Assembly (NCBI GenBank): GCA_029962745.1 | Contig: CM057151.1 | Coordinates: 36,069,624-36,133,623, forward strand | From: Echinometra lucunter | Lineage: Eukaryota > Echinodermata > Echinoidea > Camarodonta > Echinometridae | Direction of reading: 5' to 3' | Length of the DNA: 64,000 nucleotides | In this document: positions 23,095 through 37,246 of the stretch, in pieces | Numbering within the stretch: the first letter of the stretch is position 1 | Layout: each line of letters begins with the position of its first letter | Notes under the pieces: model-generated | Databases searched by the model: none | Told to the model about the DNA's origin: nothing | The model's input: only the letters and a program-made list of their open reading frames with translations | Made by a program: the position numbers and the translations under genes

Positions 23095-23230
23095 AAACGA
23101 AATTTAAAAAAAATCAATCAAATCAAAGCAAATCAAATTTTATTGACATTAAATCCACAATTTTGGATTATCATCAAAATGAACAGTACAAAACAAACAA
23201 ATGATATACATAAACATAAACATAAATAAA
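23095..23230 (-). mobile_element. LINE 3'-tail fragment, inverted
   Basis: (AATCAAAGC)n-like repeats then AAATTTTATTGACATTAAAT. On the minus strand this is a 3' end finishing in an ATTTGATTTG-type simple tail. Confidence 0.45.
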
Positions 23231-23367
23231 GGAAAAGCTGCACGTATCTTAGGGCCAGGCTACACTAATTGACAAAATTAATTGCTTTGCATGCACAACG
23301 CACCCCCGATGATTACTGAATCCAGTCATGACGGTTTACCATGGTGATTAAACCATAGGTGATAATT

Positions 23368-23684
23368 ATGGTGGCCCTGCCTGAAGTACGCTCGACAACA
23401 GGTCATGTGCGACTTGAATTTCGCATCCCAGGTCCTGAATTTCGCGCAGCGGGTCGTGAATTTCGCATCGCGAGTCGTGAATTTCACGACTGGGATGCAA
23501 AGTTCGCGCCGCGGGTCATGAAGTTTGCATCGCAGGTCGTGAATTTCGCGCCAGGGGTCATGAATTTCATGACCTGGGATGCAAAGTTTAGGACCCGGGA
23601 TGCGAAATTCAGGACCCGGGATGCGAAATTCACGTCGCACATGACCTGTTATCGAGCGTACTTCAGGGCCGGCCGCGCCACCAT
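23368..23684. mobile_element. Foldback element with internal 21-bp repeats, copy 1
   Basis: The ends are inverted: GTGGCCCTGCCTGAAGTACG then CTCGACAACAGGTCATGTGCG on the left, and CGCACATGACCTGTTATCGA then GCGTACTTCAGGGC near the right end. Between them is an array of about 21-bp units of the form GGTCATGAATTTCGCATCCC, in both orientations. The array leaves frames open, but the peptides are only repeats. Copy 2 lies at 45.77-46.07 kb. Confidence 0.85.
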
Positions 23685-24013
23685 AGATAACCCACAATCG
23701 CTCGCAACTGCATGCATATCGCCATCGCGACCACAGCTACAGTGCAGTGCAACGCTTCCGAATTAGAATTGCCTAGTCGCCCTTCAGTTTGATACTAGTA
23801 ATACATGTACTTAGAATCTACTTGTTTGTACATAAACGTAGATCTATGTATCGATAATTTTTGCTTTGGTCTCCTGAAAAATACGCTATAGAGTACAAGT
23901 GCACCGGATTGTTCTGCATGTTTCAGCTCCGATTCTAGTAGGAATCTACCTCCCATCTGCTTGTGCATCTAAACACCGTTATCTAGTAAAAGTCTCTGTG
24001 AAAAAGGATCAGC

Positions 24014-25123
24014 ATGAGCGACAAACCACCTCCATACAATCCGGTAAGTCAATTACGTGAAGTAGACCTATACAGTGCAGTTTATATCTGGACACTGCAC
24101 ATAAATCACACTGTAGAATTAGTGTAGTGTAGTGTGATAAACGGAAAGTGCTTGTGCTTGAAGTTGAGAATTATGAAATAATTCATCATATAATCTGCTG
24201 AATTGTACCAAAGCATAGTCTATATCTGTTTTTACCCGGATCCTTGTGAAATAATGAAATAATGAAATAATTCATCATAATCTACTGAATTGTACCAAAG
24301 CATATCTATTTTACTCGGATCCTTATAAAATGGCCCTGCTTCTGAAGTGAGGGGCACATTTGAATATGAAGTCATGGTAGTCATGGTAGTTATTAGCAGC
24401 CACTCGCTCGTCCTATGTATTTAGGAAATGAGGTAAGGTTATGATATGCATACTTTTGCTTTCACATGTTTGCCATGACTTGTTAATCTTGTTCAGTCCT
24501 GGGAAAAATGTATTCACCCATTGAGGAAAATTTAAAGAACATTAATTGGGTGATTTTCAACAAAGTTCCTCAACCCGGGGGTATATGTCTCCTTGAGGCC
24601 TGTACATCATCCGCGTAAATGAAAACGTAGAAAAGGGGTTGTTTTTCAGCACCAGGTGGGGAACCCGGAGATCCCATTAAGGGTATCAAAAACAGAAAGA
24701 ATCTAGGAAAAGAGCATAAAATTCAGAAGAATGATGATGCATTCCTTGAATAAATTCCCCATTAAGGGTATAAACATCGGAGATGTTGGACGTGATTCCC
24801 TTGTTAGGGCATCAAAACAACTCCTACTTTTACATGTAATTCACGTTCACTGTGTCATGAAAAAGGGAGAAAAGGGTAGTTTCTTCAGTACAAGGTGGAG
24901 AACCTAATACCCTGCTAAGGGTATCGGAAATCAGAGGTAATGATGCAATCCTTGGATTAAATCCCTGTTAAGGGCATAAAAATCGAAGATGTTGGACATG
25001 TTTCCCTGTTTAGGGTATTAAAATCACTGGTACCTTAATCCCCGTTTAGGATGCTTTTCAGAAAGTGATTTACCCGGATGATGTACAGGTCTCAATGAGA
25101 CATGTCACATGTCCCCCCCCCCT

Positions 25124-25159
<36 letters not shown>

Positions 25160-28100
25160 TCCTCAATTGGTAATGCTGAATAAGTTCACACCCCTGCATA
25201 TTTTCATCAAATTTGGGGTAGGGGTTAAGATTGGGATTAGGATTAGGGATAGGATTAGGGTTGGAGGGGATGTGAACTTCTACTTCTTCACTATTACCTT
25301 ACAATTTGTATGCAATTTCTAGTGCAATGAAAACTATTGGAGCCCTTTGTTGAAATTTAAATTCTTGCTGGGGGGGGGGGGTATTGTAGTGGTATTACTG
25401 ATGAGGAAATGACTGAAATGGCTGAATGCAAAGGTGTGAACTTGAAGTGAAACCCCCACTGACTACTTATTATCACCCAGATTTTCCCGTTCCTGTTTCA
25501 TTAGTTATCTGCCTCTCTTTTCTTTGTTTTTTTTTTTAATGATTTTTTTCTTTGTTTGATTGGGGTGCATGTGACCTTGTGTGCCATTGTAAATGGGGGC
25601 TTTCACTTTGACATGTACATGTACAACACATGTAGGCCTACAGATACATGCCACATTTAGGTACTGTACCTAAGGTTTGTAGCCAATTGGTCTACTACCA
25701 GTTGGTCTAATTGCCATATCGTCTAACACCACCATGGCTAAACTCATTGGGTCTACTATCATTTTGGTCTAATTGCCATTTGGTCCAATCATCACCCACT
25801 TAGGCTAATTGTCATTTTGTCTAATGATCAAATGGTCTACTTGCCACTTATTTTTCCTCATTTTGTCTAATGAAATGACTGTTTGGTCTTCTACCAGTTT
25901 GCCCGATCAGATAGACCTAGTGTGTTAGACCAAGTGGGTATTAGACCAAATGTACATAGCCTAACTGGAAATAAGATGAAATGGTAAATGGACTAAGTGG
26001 CAATTAGACCAACTGGTTATTAGAAAAACTGGTTGTAGATGCAATGTGATGAGATAATGTGGGATGAGACCAAACAGGAATTAGACAAAGTGGGAGTAGA
26101 CCAAGTGACAATTCACCATACCAAACGACTGATCTGTATGAAAAGAATCTGGATATGTCATTGGCTGAGATTGTGAAGCCGCCCGACGGCCACATTATCA
26201 CTCCAAAGTACCACTCCACGTACGCATAATTTGTTTGTGTACAGATCCATCCCTAAAAAATGGGCTAAATTCGATGTAAAGTGCTGGAATTGTTAGCTCT
26301 TAACTGCATAAATCTTCAAATAGAAGGCTTTGGACCAAGATTTCGCCCATAATCATGATTAAAATGAATAAGTCTAATGTTCATGCAAAGTCATTGAGGT
26401 TTTGAGTGGTAAGATGGCTGTTTTCACCTGTGCATCTGCTTTGAGTGTTTGTACGTTGCACAATAGACATTGAGGTATCCAGATTCTTTTCATACAGATC
26501 AGTGTACCAAACGCTATATGGAAAGGTCGCACTAAAGGTCCTTTATTGTCCTGACTACCAGCTACACATGTAGTACTAGTAGTCCAGTAAGGGTAACATG
26601 GAATTCCCCGTTGTCTAAAAATAGTTGTTGTTTTTTTACCAATAACGGAACATTATACATGTGTAAATGCTATTGGAGACTTGTGATCATTTGAAGGCTT
26701 AGATTTACATGTACATTTCTTTGCTGGATGGAGTCAATAGAATTTCAATTAATTACTGAAGTTTTGTTTAAGTGGGAGGATGAATATTATGCACATATTC
26801 ACATTACTGAAACGATCTATTTGCAACTTTAGACAAGGTTATGAAAAAAAATAAAGGAGATCATAATATTTGAAGTTAAAATATGGAAATTGGGAATTTA
26901 CAAAAGTATGGTGGGGGGGGGGGGGGCCGGGCCCCCCACTCCAGGGTCTGAGGGACCGCATTCGCATTCCCAAAATCTCCGGTAAGGGGTACTTTTCGCC
27001 CCACAAAGTCAGGCCCGAGTATTGTAAAAAAAGGGGGTGTATTTGACTTTTCACCCGAAGATTTCCTTAAAAGGTGGTCTTTTTCAGCTTTGATCAAATG
27101 ATAAATTCGGCCTTTGACGTTAGGGTATGAAATGCAGATTGTCACTAAATTTGTATGTTTCTAAGATGGTTATTCCTCATGTTATTTCCGATCATATTGC
27201 AATGGGTGCAATCTCCCCACGCTAAGTCCTCTTAACTTGATAATTTGTTCGACAGAGAATGAACTAATTATCGTCTGCACCGATATCTGCTCGAAAAGTC
27301 ATTGTTTTTATGGTGTAGTGCACAGGTTTGCTATTGTTTTGTCCTCCATCATGACATCATCAGGGAACCCTCTATTGTAATGACAGCTTACATGTACCTG
27401 AGATGGGGGGGGGGGGGGAGGGTTGTCCTGAGATAGGGGGTTGAAATGAGAGCTCACCTGAGATAGGGGGTACATTCATTGAGCAGTGTTCTGGATTTAG
27501 GGGGTCTCCAAGGCAGGAAAAGCCCGCGAAAGGGGGGGGGGGGGCTCAGAAATTTTGGCTGTCTGGAGATTGGGGGGGGTGCTTGCAATTGGGAACAAGC
27601 ATATGCGTACCCTAAATAACACTGAGTGGGGGGGGGCGGGGGGGGGGGGAAGAAAAAAAAGAAAGGGAACCCTACATGTACATGTACATTGTATGTTAAC
27701 TTAAGGATAGCTAATTCTCAACATGGTGAATGTTGTAATGGAATAAAGCAGTCTCTACTACAGTAACTCTATTGTATTCACAAAATTTATCTCAGTTGAT
27801 GAGCTTCATGTTATGAGTCATAGTGAAAGGAGGTCCTGAAAATAAGATAGCCTTTTACAAGATGGCTTCCTTCATGTACAAAACATCGCCATACAGGGCT
27901 GAGGTTTTTATTCTTAAATTTCACTTCAGTTACACTATCACATCTGTAACTGGCATGAGGATTTAATTCATTGATAATTATTATTATGATAATGATAATG
28001 ATAATGATAATGAAAATGATGATGGTTAAAAGTGATAAGGTTGATGATGATGATGATGATAATAATAACAGCAGTAATGGTAATTGTATTAATAAAAATA

Positions 28101-31100
28101 ATGTTAATATTGATTATTACATTTATGATAATGTTGAAGATTATAACAGGGATAATGATGATTATGAAAATAGTGAATATGAAAAATTGGAATGATGATA
28201 AAATAATAGTGATGATGGAGATAATATTAATGATAATCATAATACTAAGAACAACAATGATAATAATAGTTATAATAGTAATAGTAATAGTAATGATGAT
28301 GATAAATGATAATAATAGTAATAATGATAATAATAATCATGATCGTGATAGTGAAAACAAACATATTATCCATTACTACATATTTATATTTTTGTAAATC
28401 CTTCATGGCTGTTGCTCTTGCATTAATCGCAAACCATGTAAATTAACAAATAAACCTCATACTGTACAATGATAACCAATCCATAGTGTTGACTTTTCAG
28501 AGTGCAGCACCTGCCCCCGCCCCTGGTTACCCACCGCAGCAAGGCTACCCTCCACCTCAAGGTCAAGCCCCTGGCTATGCACCTCAACCAGGATACCCCC
28601 CTCAGCAAGGCTACGCCCCTCCGCAGGGCTACCCTGCTGCCCAACCTGGCTACGCCCCTCAGCCTGGCTACCCAGCTGCCCAACCGGGATATGCACCCCA
28701 GCCTGGCTATGCACAGGCGCAGATGACCAGCAACACAGTCGTCGTAACGGCTCCTCAACCTGTACAGCAGAGTACTGTAGTGGTCCAACAGCAGCAGTGA
28801 GTATTAGATTTTCATTTTCTCAGTTGAATCCTGGTTATGAAAGTGTTCCTCTGGGAAAAAAAGTTATTGGACAAAGCTCCTGTTAAACACACTAACAATA
28901 TTATTTTTCTTTTTACTTGCATGAATGATTGTAGAAATTGTACAGACTTACTTCACATTGAACCACTGGGTGATCATGGTCACATCACGCTGCGTTACAT
29001 GGCCTTTAGTGAATGGTAGGCCCTAAATCTACGCATCAGGCCCCACTCTTTTGAAAAGCTACAGCGAATCTATGAAGATTCAGATCTTGAACCTGACACT
29101 TTTTAGATAAGAGGGGTGTATTTCATTTTATTACACCCAGGACTTCAAGGGCCTTAATAATATTCAGTTTTGTGAAATGCAGTGATGTGATGTGAAAGTG
29201 ATTACCCAAAGGTTCGAAGCAAGCCATTGTGCCTTGGTACAATATCGTTATTTCCTTATTTATTTATTTATTTATTTATTTATTGATTGATTGATTTATT
29301 CATTTATTCATTTAAAGTTTTATTTAAGCAGGGTTGACTCTTCATTTTAAAAAAACTGCTTTTAATGACTGCCCTGCATGATAAAAACAATACATGACTG
29401 TTACAGACATATAGTAAATAGACATATAAATATTACATGAATTCACAGACAGTTCAAATGATAAGCGAGAAACAATGCAATTGACCGGGCAATTAAGAAT
29501 GAAATTAAACATTATGGACTAAAAACAGGAAATTACTAAGAAATCATTTTGCTATACGACATTACAGCAGGAAGGAAAATACTGAAGGCTAGAATAGAGA
29601 GTGGGGGATATAAGTATAATAAACATAATATTTTTGTGAAAAATAGAATAGAGCCTGTCACTGCATAATAAAGCGATACATGTGGCATAGAGCAAAGATT
29701 AATTATAGTCAACATGTAAACAAAAAATAATGATCAGCAGTCCAAGAAAATGGATACAGATCTAAACCTGTAATAAATGTAGCCAAATATTAGACTGTTC
29801 TGGTAATCATTGTTTACTGCATGTAATTAATACTCATATATTCAGAAAAAAGAGTGAGTACATGTATGATGTAAGTATCTTTCTTCGCCTAATATTTACT
29901 TTTATTCATGGTTGCCGGTGAGATTATTCCCATGTTGTTTTCTATCAAAGACTGCAGCAGTGTGCATTGATTGCATTCAGATTTTGTGTGGACTTTAAGC
30001 AAAGCAGTGCTATGTTCAGTCTTTATAAATCTGTTAAATCTGTATAAATATTCATGTATGCAGCCGTTCAAAGTGTTCACCAAACTTTGTCATCATCAGC
30101 AGTTTTCACCACATTACACTTGACACACCATCCCATGACAAATCCCCAGCATATATACTTACATGTACATTGATGTAGACTCCTTAAAACTCATGTGCAG
30201 GGCCTGCATGCAAAACAGTGATTGAACCAATGGTGAAGCCATACCGGGTGAAAACTGGGTGAATAAATGAATGAATGGATGGATGGATGAATGAATGGAT
30301 GGATGAATAAATGAATGAATGGACGAATGAATGAAGGAATAAATAAATAAATGAATAAACGAATGAAGGAATGAATGAATAAATAGATCAATTCATGAAT
30401 AAATGAATTGATAAGTAAATAAATGAATAATTAACATAGTAAATAAGTAAATAAATAAATGAATAAATAAATGAATAGATAAATAAATGAATAGGTAAAT
30501 AACTGAATGAATAAATGAATAGATAAATAAATGAATATATAAATGAATAGATAAATATATAGATGAATAAATAAATAAGATGATATCATATTGGCGTACA
30601 GAATTGGAGTTTCTTTCACTTGAAGCCAAAATGTAAAATATAGCTTGTCACCAATTTTCCCCCATTACCCAAAACTTGACCTCCTGTTTTTAATATAAGT
30701 GACATGTTATGTTTTTAACTGTGATAATGGGCAAATGATAAGATTCTTGTAAAAAAAAAATCTACCACTATTGATAACTGAATAGATGCGTGTTTGATAT
30801 TTGCCAAATGAATTCGACATCAAGTGTAGAACAACGTGCATGGACTTAAAAACTAAGAAATATTAGTCAAGGAAAATGGTGTGTAATGTATGTATTGTCT
30901 ACTGAGACACGATGACATTGTCCCATACGTGCATATTCATGATAGTACTAATTATGATGGTATTAACCTAACCGAACCCCCCAATCTTCATCACAGTTCT
31001 ATGCGTTTGACCAAATGTGCTCCCTGAGCAGTGGTTGTATGAACATCTTCATATGTGAACAGGGAGTTGAGTAGAATTCTTTCTCCACTGATTTTTGTCA

Positions 31101-34100
31101 TTTTCTTATTTTTTTTTCAGCCGTCGGGGTGTGAATCACGTGCTGCATTGCATCATTACATTCTTCTTTTGGCCTTGGGTCTTCGTCTGGATCATCCTGG
31201 TAAGAATCGTCCTCAAAAAAAAAAAAAATTCTGAAGGGCACATCAGGCCTCACTGCTAACAATGACAATAACAAAAAAATTGGTTAAATGGTTGGTTAAA
31301 TGGTTACCTGACTGCTACGAAAGCATGTGTATGCTTGTTAGTAAGCAACCAGGAGAGACCGACGGCCCCTTTTTAGGGACTTGGTAATTTTTACCAAAGG
31401 GCATTAGTGCATCCACTTGGTTTCGAACCCGGGTACTCTTGGTTTCTAGACCACTGCTCTATTTACTTAGCCACAGCACCTGCTCAAATTAGCAGTTAAA
31501 GGTGGAGGATTCCATTTTGCAAATTTTCGGAAACCTCGTCATGATACTTACAAGGGTCGAGCAGAATACACTGTACCATACTGATCATTAGTATGAAATA
31601 TCATAGTCATAGGCTTTGCATGCAACTTTTTGTAAGAAATGAAAAAACTATACTCATTTCTTCTGAACCGTTTTAACAGCTTGAATTCAAATGTCGAATA
31701 GATGAATGGTCTACCCCGCACAAAGTCCTGAAAATGGCCCAGTCATGTGTATGCACCGTATATTCATCATTTCCAAACTAGAAATCTTCATTAGTATGTA
31801 CTTATAGTCTTATACTAATGTGTGTAAAAATTTTATTTTGTGCCTGGACAGAATAATCTCACTAATAATCGTGATTCTAATCGCAATTCAACTTGCAGTT
31901 AGAAGTGCAATTTTTCAGAATAATTGCAATTATTTGCTCTGCGTTGTGTGTGTGAACGGAATCGTGATTAGAAAATCGGTTTATCTATCCCATCATTCTT
32001 TGCGCCTATGCGATCGATGCACTATGCATGCAGTGTGTGCGTATGCAGTGTATAGAATGTATGTTACGTAAAGGATGCATGCACTATATGCATAAGCATG
32101 TAAACACTGCATGCTATCCTTGCGCCGTTGATCTCTTATAGTAACAAATCTTCTGTATAATACTAGTAGTACATAATTATTTAGTATTTAATTACTGAGT
32201 TAGTTGCTGTACTTTTTGTAGCCCTTTAACTGTCGATGTGTATTTTCCCCTGTCAACCGTGTATAAGAGAAGTTTAAGTGGAGAAGTTTGTGGGCTCTCC
32301 TGCCTGTTTCCGTTGCTTCCCCATGTGTATGAGTGGTCAAAAACAAAATCGAAATTAGAGTCGCAATCCAAATTTTGATTTTTCCTTATGTGTGAACGGT
32401 AGCAGTAAAACTGAAATTTGGATCGCCATTTGAATCGCGATTCAAATTTCAATTCCTCTTGTGTGTGAATGCACCTAATATCATTGTGCTATAAATCCAG
32501 CTGAATATCACTTGCTCTTGAAAGAGGAAGTGATATTGTAAAATGAACCTGAATGGAAGCTAAACCAAGAATAAAGACAGAAAAATAGATAAATGAATTA
32601 TGTGAGTATGATGACCATGTATTTTAAAGTAATCAGGTTTGGGGAATTTTCTAATCAATGGAATTTTGCAGCAATTGTTCAGATGTAACTTTGAGGCCAT
32701 TTCACATAATGTTAGGTAGAATTTAAGTGGACCATACACATACCTGTTTACTTAGAAGGTACGTTTGAACACTTTGACATACCAGTAGTTATTGAAGGTG
32801 AGCAGATTTGAAATGTGAGGGGAAGTTAGGTCAGGAAAGCAACTTGATGAAAAATGTTTTCAGGTGGTTAATCTAGTATAAAGAATATTAATATTCATGA
32901 TCAGTACATACCTGTCAACAGGTTCCTATTAAATAGGAATATTCCTATTTTTGGAGAAAGAAAATTGCCATTTTAACCCACAGTGTGTTCCTATTTCTGC
33001 ACAAGTTTGTCTGTGGTTTCAAATAGGAAATTTAGGAATGTTCCTATTTTAAAAAATTTCTTAATAATACGTTCCCATTTCTTGGCTGTCAGGGTTGGCA
33101 GGTATGTCAGTATCAATTGGAAGAATTCAGTACTTGCCTCTTATACTGGGTGTCCCACGAAAAGCGGAACAGTGGACTTTCAGTACTTTACCTTAAAAAG
33201 TATGTAATTTTTCTACATCATTGGGTTCAGCATCCTCTACCGAGAAGTATGATACCAATATCATTGAATTTGGTGAAGTAATTTTGATTCTATGTCCATG
33301 TCTTAAAATACAGTCATTTTCAAATTTTGGGCTAGAGATGAGAGCAAAGTTGTGTCAGGAAGGCCTTTCATAATACGATGTTTCAGGGAAGACCATTGAT
33401 GCATGTAAATAACAAAACATGCCATATGAAAGGCTGTTCCTGGCACGATTCTGCTCTCATATGTCGCAAAAAACATGCAAAATGTGAAAATTACTATATT
33501 TTTAAAAAACGGGCTTAGAATCAATATTACTTCACCAAGTTCAATGGTCGTATCATTTTCTTTGGTGGAAGATGCTTTAGCCATTGGTGTAACCAAAATA
33601 TCAACATTTTGAGGGTAAAGTACTGAAAATTCGCCATTCCGCTTTTTCTGGGACACCTGGTATAGCTAGAAAAACTGTACTCTATGGAAGAAGAAGGCTT
33701 CACTGTACACCAAGTATTCTTTCTTGAAGATGAGTGTGGTCCTGAAAAGGACCTACCCACTCTCGACGTTTCAGTGAGCATGTTCTTACCATCCTCCGTA
33801 GAATGAACTTTTTCTGTCTTCAAGAAAGAAAACTTGGTGCAGCCTGAAGCCTTCTTCTTCCTAGCCTCTAGCCGAGGCCTATTGCTGCAATCCCCTGCGC
33901 TGCATTCCCCTGTAAACACCTGCCAATGAGAACAGCTACCAACGAGACTACGAGGCGTCAGCGCCGAGGCCTCTACTCACTTGCCCGTTGTACTTAACAC
34001 TGACAACAACAATTCTTTTTATTTTTATTGAAAAACATCTACCGGAGCGGTAGATCTTAATATGCGAAAAACTTTTGATTGACACTGTCGTACTCCCACC

Positions 34101-37100
34101 CATCTCTCCTTCCACCAATCAGTGAGCGGGACAGACTCCTACTACTAAATATTCAATTTTTAGATTCACCAATCAGTGAGCAGACTTTTGCCTTCCATAT
34201 TAAATATTCATGTAACATTGTTTCATCATGGCGGAGACTTGTCACGAAGAAAAGTTGACCAGAAGCCTTGCATTTGCTGCGAAAAAGCTCAAAATATCGC
34301 ATTTCAAGGATTTACACGTTGAAGCCATTACCAGTGCATTGAATGGGAGAGACGTTTTTGTAAGTCTTCCCACCGGCTCTTCCTCTATATACCGATTTCC
34401 TGCGGACAGGCCCCACCATCTCGAACGAAACAAGCCCTGCTGCGCTGGGGGCAGGAACCGGTTGCTCACCGCCAAGTCTAAGGAGCATTGTTGTCGTCAT
34501 TTCTCCCCTTGTCTCCCTTACGCAGGGAGAAATATATTTTATTTTTCAACTAGGACTCAATAACAGCCGTTATTTTTCGGCAAAAATGCTATGAAATATA
34601 ATTGTATAATGTAAAAGTATGAATATTTGTTCAGATCAATGAAATTTTTTTTATTGCTTTATTACGTAAGGTAGTTCCCTCCAAAATAATGGACGAGTTC
34701 TTCGCCAAACATGCAGCTCATTGGTCAGAATGCTTGAAGACAGCAAATTGCATATAATCTGCAATCTGCAATTTGTGACATAATCTGATATCACTACCTT
34801 ATTTTAATACTACATATTTAATGAGGGAGCAAGTGAATAGAGGCCTCGGCGCTGACGCGCCTCATAGTCTCGATGGCAGCCGTTCTCGTTGGCAGCCGTT
34901 TTACAGGGGATTGCAGCAAGAGGCCTCGGCTTCTTCCATACGTTCTACCACCATCAAAACCCTCATAGAATAAAACTACACTCATGGACAGAACTTGGCA
35001 TACCTACAAGAGTAGCCTGATTTTTCATTAAAAATACTGTGTTAGAGATGTAAGTGAAATACATGAAGTATCTTTCAACCTACAGGAACCAGGTTGTCCT
35101 TATCACATGTATGAACCCTTTAACCCGCTGAATACTGAATTCTCTCTTTCCCATATACTTAATACACAGGCACCTGGTTCTAGTAACCAACGAGTTGAAA
35201 GTTGAAATTTGCCAGGAATTGGCACAGTCACTCCTTTGCCACACATGCAGCCCCAGCACAAAACAATAAGCACAAAGTGGAATAGGGATTGCTCTGCCCA
35301 ACACAAAAGCTTTGCAACTTACCCATTTGTACCGTGTTTACACAGTGACTCTGCTCGAGCGTTGAATCCTCAAGCAGGGTCCGAATGCTGTGAAGAGGGC
35401 AACTGTGATCGTGTTTATATGGAAACAAAACAGGCGAGTTTGACACGACCCGCGTATCACGAACGGAAGTAGAATTGTGATGACTTACCTAGTTCGCCCA
35501 TTGACCTAGGTCAGTGGGTTCAACACATCAACACGACTTTCTGTTTACACAGGAAAAAATTGGCGAGTCTGACTCGGCTCGCGGATCGAAACCTGCAATT
35601 CTGGTGGATCAAAAAAGCGGTGTTCAACACGGCTCGCGGGTCACACTGATCCTGTTTACATGACATAAAATTGCCCTGTTGAGCACGGGTCGCGTGTCGA
35701 ACCCCCGAGCCGAGTCACTGTGTAAACACGGTATTGGTTAGCTGGTTTAGACCCCCTTTACAGATTCACTTTGGACTTTGATAAACACTTTTATGATCTT
35801 AAAGCTTGTGGTGAATCTCTCCCTTGAGAAATACAGTGTGGAACAGAGAAATGCTTTGCATGGCTCATTAAAGGCTTGTTCAGATACGACGCCACAAACC
35901 CTCGCGACAAACTCACACATTTTTTTTGTGTCGTTAGTGAATGGGATATGAGGCAACAAAAAAAATTGCTGAGGAAAGAGCCACGTCTTTTGCTTCCCGG
36001 TGGCAAAAAGAGATGTGGGCCAATCGAATTCTTAAAAAGTTAGCGCAGAATATGATGTCATGAGTTTGTCTGCGCAACTTTTGACAAAATCTCTTTTATT
36101 TGAGCGCTCACTTGTTAATGCGCGTTCATGAATATGTGTGGCGTGGTTTGCTGCGCCATATCTGAACACTAAAAAAATTGGGGGGGGGGGGGTGTCGCAG
36201 GGGTTTGTCGTGTCATATCTGAACAAGCCTTAAAGGCAAAGTCCACCCCAGAAGTTTCACTATTTCAATAAAAGGAGTTCAATTTGAACAGCATTTTAAA
36301 AAAGAAATGAGCAAAATCGGTCAAAGAATAAGAAAATTACACTCATTTACATTTTCTAGTAAACTACTCTCAGCTCTGCAAATTGGCAACACTGATGACA
36401 TCATATGCGAGCAGGTCTCCATTCCCTTTGTACATGAAATTTCACATTTTTGCATTTTACTTGGAAGTTACACATTTTCTTACCCACAGTCAAAGTATAT
36501 TTTGTAAAATGCAATTCTTCTGAACATACATTGACCGTTGGGGTTAGAAAATGTTTAACTTCAAAGAAAATTGAGAAAATGTGAAATTTCATGTACAAAG
36601 TGAATGGAGACCTGCTCGCATATGATATCATCAGTGTTGCCAATTTGCGGAGCCAAGAGTAATTTACTAGAAAATGTAAATGATTGTAATTTTCTTATTC
36701 TTTGACCGACTTTGCTCATTTCCTTTTTAAAATGCTGTTCAAATTTATCTCCTTTTATTGAAACAGTGAAATTTCTTGGGTGGACTTTCCCTTTAAGCAT
36801 TAAACCTATAGGAATGGGCTTATTTGGGTAAGTGTTTCATCTTTAACCCATGGCAAAGGGAATAAAGTTTAGGTAAATAATTTCAGGCAATGATTTCCTG
36901 GGTGACAAAAAAAATCAACTTTCATTAAAATTGGTTGCCTGCATGAAGTCTGTCTATGTGAACTTTGGATAATTTCATACTGAATGTTTATGTAGTTGGC
37001 ACTGCTTTATTTGGTAATATAACTGATTGCCATGTTTAAATAATCAGTGAAATGGACCTTGCCTCAAGAGTTGTGATGAAAACATTGAGAATGTGACATC

Positions 37101-37191
37101 ATGAAATGTACATGTAACTCAGTTTTCTAGGTTAGAATTTTGGAGTTCTGTTGGATCATAACCAAGCACTGGATTCAGAATTTTTTAAGGT

Positions 37192-37246
<55 letters not shown>

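Noticed and set aside
23326..23766. Open frames on both strands with repeated RIPGPEF-like peptides
   Set aside because: Produced by the 21-bp array inside a foldback element; not a gene.
25225..25262. TTAGGG-like telomeric patch
   Set aside because: Only a few degenerate GATTAGG units; too short and irregular for an interstitial telomere.
28423..28788. 121-residue minus-strand frame
   Set aside because: Antisense of the GYPPQ repeat exon; its repeats mirror the sense-strand repeats.
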